Shown here: positions 61,177 to 64,000 of the stretch, piece by piece | Numbering within the stretch: position 1 is the stretch's first letter | How the letters are laid out: every line of letters begins with the position of its first letter | Origin: Chimonanthus salicifolius | Lineage: Eukaryota; Streptophyta; Magnoliopsida; Laurales; Calycanthaceae | Direction: 5' to 3' | NCBI GenBank assembly: GCA_013350335.1 | Contig: CM023539.1 | Location: 33,776,631 to 33,840,630, forward strand | Length of the DNA: 64,000 bases | The notes under the pieces: generated by a model | Databases searched by the model: none | What the model saw: the letters and a program-made list of their open reading frames with translations, nothing else | Told to the model about the DNA's origin: nothing | Position numbers and translations under genes: made by a program

Positions 61177-61847
61177 TCAAACTAGGTTTCCTTCCCGTCC
61201 ACAGTTCAAAAGGAGTCTTGGAACTGACTTACTAGGAACCCGATTAAACAAGTACATTGTGGTTCTTAATGCATACATCCACAACATAATGGGTACAGTG
61301 TTATTACATAACATACTCTTAACTATGTCCATAAGTGTGTGGTTACGCCTTTCAGCAACACCATTCAGCTGAGGCGTACTGGGCATCGTGTATTGTTCAA
61401 TTATACCGCGACTTTCAGGTAGTCTAGCAAAAGGCCCCTGGTGTTGACCCGTTTCATCATACCTACCATAATATTCACCACCTCTATCTGACCTTATGAC
61501 TTTCACCTTTCTATCTAGTTGCCTTCAACTTCAGTGATAAATATCTCTACGCTGTTAACTGCTTGAGATTTATCATGCAACATATAAATATAACCATAAC
61601 GCGAAAAATCATCAATAAAGGTGATAAAATAGGTCTCTCCACCAAAAGGTGGACCATCAAATGGGCTACAAATATCAGTATGGATCAACTCAAGTAGCCC
61701 TTTAGATCTTATAGCTCCTTTCTTAGTGTGTTTGGTCTGCATTTCCTTAATACATTCCACACACACACCTAAATCAATAAAATCAAGATTCAGGAGAATC
61801 CTATTTTTTATCAATCTTTGAATTCTTTCGCAGGATATATGTCCCAA
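61177..61847 (-). pseudogene. copia 2 integrase core
   Basis: Two overlapping frames. 61515-61847 has the zinc-binding Cys pair CVECIKEMQTKH and the first catalytic Asp in LIHTDICSPF. 61177-61506 has RSDRGGEYYG with the second Asp and NGVAERRNHTLMD with the Glu. A frameshift near 61510 separates them. Confidence 0.85.
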
Positions 61848-61856
61848 ACGTTTATG

Positions 61857-62320
61857 CTACAAAATAGAGAAATTTTCATTTATCAACCCACGTTTAATAC
61901 CAACATTATGATGCAGGGTTAGGACAAAATTAGCAAAGGAATCATCAAGCTTTAAATAGTAAAGACTATCAATCAATAATCCAGACCCAATAAAAGAATG
62001 ACCTTTAAACAAACTGAAGGCATTATATCCAAATTTACAATAATAACCATTAACATCAAGTTTGGAAATTGAAATAAGGTTTCTGGCAATAGAAGGAACA
62101 TAAAGACAATCAAATAAATCTAAGTGATAGCCAGTGTCGAGGAAAAGACGGTAAGTCCCGATGGCTTCAACTGACACCTTTTGTCGGTTTTCCATGTAAA
62201 TGAAGGCTTTATTTGGATCGATGGTCTGGGTCGTAAGATATCCCTACATTGTATTAGAAACATGAGTTGTAGCCCCAGAATCAAGCCACCAAGTGTTAGA
62301 AGAAACTTCAGTGAGATTAG
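61857..62320 (-). pseudogene. copia 2 protease and pre-integrase region
   Basis: WWLDSGATTHVSN with the protease DSG is followed by a stop. Then come FDCLYVPSIARNLISISKLD and the segment leading to the pre-integrase domain, ending at a stop near 61857. Confidence 0.75.
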
Positions 62321-62390
62321 ATTCAAAACATACACAAATGGAATGGTTATCTTTCTTTTTTAACCATGATCTCTTTTTATGGCAGTCTTT

Positions 62391-62603
62391 CTAGAAGTGT
62401 CTTTGTTTCTTACAAAAGTGGCACCTCACACTACCTGTCCCCTGACTTTGAATCCCTGAAGACGTACTGGGCTCAAATGGTTTCTTTCCGGCTTTCTTAA
62501 ATTTCTTGGGCTTCCATCCTCTTTTCTTACTGGGTTCTTGATGTGTTAGATGGAGTGAATGATGTCCCATCTGCTTAAGTCTACTTTTCTCTTGAATTAG
62601 CAT
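62391..62603 (-). pseudogene. copia 2 gag zinc-knuckle segment
   Basis: Lys-rich linker, then VRCHFCKKQRHF, with a TAG interrupting the CX2CX4HX4C knuckle before the last Cys. Confidence 0.75.
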
Positions 62604-62675
62604 ACTTCACAGTTCATTTATCTTTCATAGTATTTTAATTTATTTGAAATGACCCATACTGAGGAGGTAGAGAAT

Positions 62676-63110
62676 TCAAAATGAATTGGACAAGAAAATA
62701 TCATCAACACTCATCCCTATATTATTCAGCTGAGCAGCAATATTTGTCATCTCCGTTATGTGCTCATACATGCCACGGTTTCTATCGAACTTAATAGTGG
62801 TCAGCCTGGCCATAAGTGTCCCTACTAAGGACTTGTCCCCTGTTTTGAATTTATTTTCAATATTTTGGAGGTATTCCTTAGTACTTTCAGTTTTGTGTAG
62901 CGAAGTCTTGATATTATTTGCCATTGTCATGCGTATGAACATAACGTTGAGTCTATTTGACTTGATCCATGCTTCATAGGACTTTTTCTCAGAAGTCGTA
63001 CTTCTGCCCGTAATAGTAGGCTTATCAGAAATTAATGCTTTGTCAACATCAAGCACACCGAGGTGAAACTCAACTTGTTCTTTCCATTTAGAGAAATTAA
63101 ATCTATTCAA
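62676..63110 (-). pseudogene. copia 2 gag, N-terminal part
   Basis: MNRFNFSKWKEQVEFHLGVL is the usual gag start of this copia type, with SNRLNVMFIRMTMANNIKTS and GDKSLVGTLMARLTTIKFD further on. It ends by frameshift at SNSF before the zinc knuckle. Confidence 0.82.
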
Positions 63111-63879
63111 TGAACAACAGAAGTTTGCGAATGCAGTCTAATAGGGAGAGATGCTGCAAAAATTACATAATCTCATGCCTACTTACATTACACTATAAGT
63201 TAAACTTAATTGAAACACACAAACAGTCAACATTAGTAAACAATATTATCGGGTCTACCTTTGGGTAATCTTATGGGATACTATTTCATTATGTGATTCT
63301 CAGCCACCGATAGAACTGACCAACAAAATACAAGTGATCAAATACCTCCACCACCTTTGGGTGTTTGGACAAATAGCAACCACAAGTACCCGTCAATCAT
63401 CCTATCCCAATCCGTTAACAACTCGGAACGGTGCACCTTTGGGCCAACCTAATATCTCTGTGATTAGGGATCACGATTAGCAAAGTCATTATTATCCAAC
63501 ACTTGGGAAGAGTATTGGACCACAGTTATATGACATGATGTCCAAATACATTCCGATTGGGCCACTTTGGTGAGTAACCAAATCGTATCATAATACGGTA
63601 TTAGGTCAAGAATAGTGGCTTTGCTCATAAATGGTTTCCCAAAAACATAAGAGGAAAAACCCCTTGATTTTAAGTCCATAAGATCATAATCTTAAAATCC
63701 ATAAAATTTTAAGCTTCATAATTTTAAAAACATAATCTACACAATTCTAAACTCCATAATTTTAAAATCTATAAACTTTAGATCTATAAAGGGTCGTCTT
63801 CTTCCTTGATCTCCGAAAATTTTATTTCTTTAGTTATTCTTTATTTCAAGCAATTATGAACCAGGCTTTTGATGCCACA

Positions 63880-64000
63880 TGTAATACTTCATCATAATAC
63901 CAGAGTTTATTGATTGAGAATGAATTGTACATTCATTCATCATTAAACTTAATGTTCGACATACCCGAACAACATAACCACAAGATGTAAATCGATTAAT
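63880..64000 (-). repeat. 5' LTR of copia element 2, partial
   Basis: First 121 bases (plus strand) of the LTR, colinear with 58312-58432. The rest lies beyond the window. Confidence 0.88.

Larger units (their letters stand above)
58312..64000 (-). mobile_element. Ty1/copia element 2, running off the window end
   Basis: The 3' LTR is 58312-58877 and the 5' LTR begins at 63880 and continues past 64000. On the minus strand the 5' LTR is followed by TGGCATCAAAAGCC, an initiator-Met-like primer-binding site. The polypurine tract AAGTGGGAGGA precedes the 3' LTR. gag, zinc knuckle, protease, integrase, RT and RNase H are in copia order but broken by stops and frameshifts. About eight mismatches by eye over the 121 shared LTR bases make it an old copy. 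Confidence 0.9.

Overview
The window is nuclear DNA of a flowering plant. It is AT-rich, has spliced genes with GT-AG introns, and is mostly transposable element: Ty1/copia, large-LTR repeats, L1-type LINEs, a TRIM, SINEs, a Mutator-like element and a mariner-like element. Two host genes with multi-kilobase introns that hold LINEs, plus the mix of repeats, fit an early-diverging angiosperm or magnoliid. That placement is inference only.

Only two convincing host genes are present, both on the minus strand and both split by very long introns. Gene A (4693-14791) has three coding exons (4+50+163 residues, 217 aa) and a 9.26-kb second intron. It matches a plant-specific family that I recall as At3g17950-like, of unknown function. 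Gene B (34331-43138) has five exons whose phases all join to give 289 aa. It is a conserved plant protein of unknown function ending in an AETRAKNKAC...DLLGIGEYRPG block, with an E2F-type site about 60 bp upstream of the ATG.

Layout: 1-4155 is non-coding with a SINE. 4156-4508 is a compact TRIM just beyond gene A. Intron 2 of gene A holds ~365-bp tandem repeats, a perfect hairpin, a copia gag relic and LINE relics. 16.4-28.5 kb is a nest: a copia element (18105-23846) inside a ~3.2-kb solo LTR (17368-26317), which lies inside another LTR-like repeat with minisatellites. 28.5-30.7 kb has tandem arrays, a SINE end and a long foldback element. 34.3-43.1 kb is gene B, with a 5'-truncated LINE carrying a perfect 16-bp target duplication in intron 4. 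43720-44905 is a Mutator-like element with 9-bp target duplications and a non-TIR, possibly captured, core. 45.3-50.2 kb is a second nest of LTR families. 51550-53319 is a solo LTR that split an older reading frame. 54.5-57.6 kb is a decayed mariner transposase (DD39D). 58312 to the window end is a second copia element whose 5' LTR runs off the edge.

The most unusual signal is that two copies of one ~1.7-kb LTR family carry, at the same relative position, different arrays of short imperfect palindromes. No rRNA, tRNA or CRISPR was seen.
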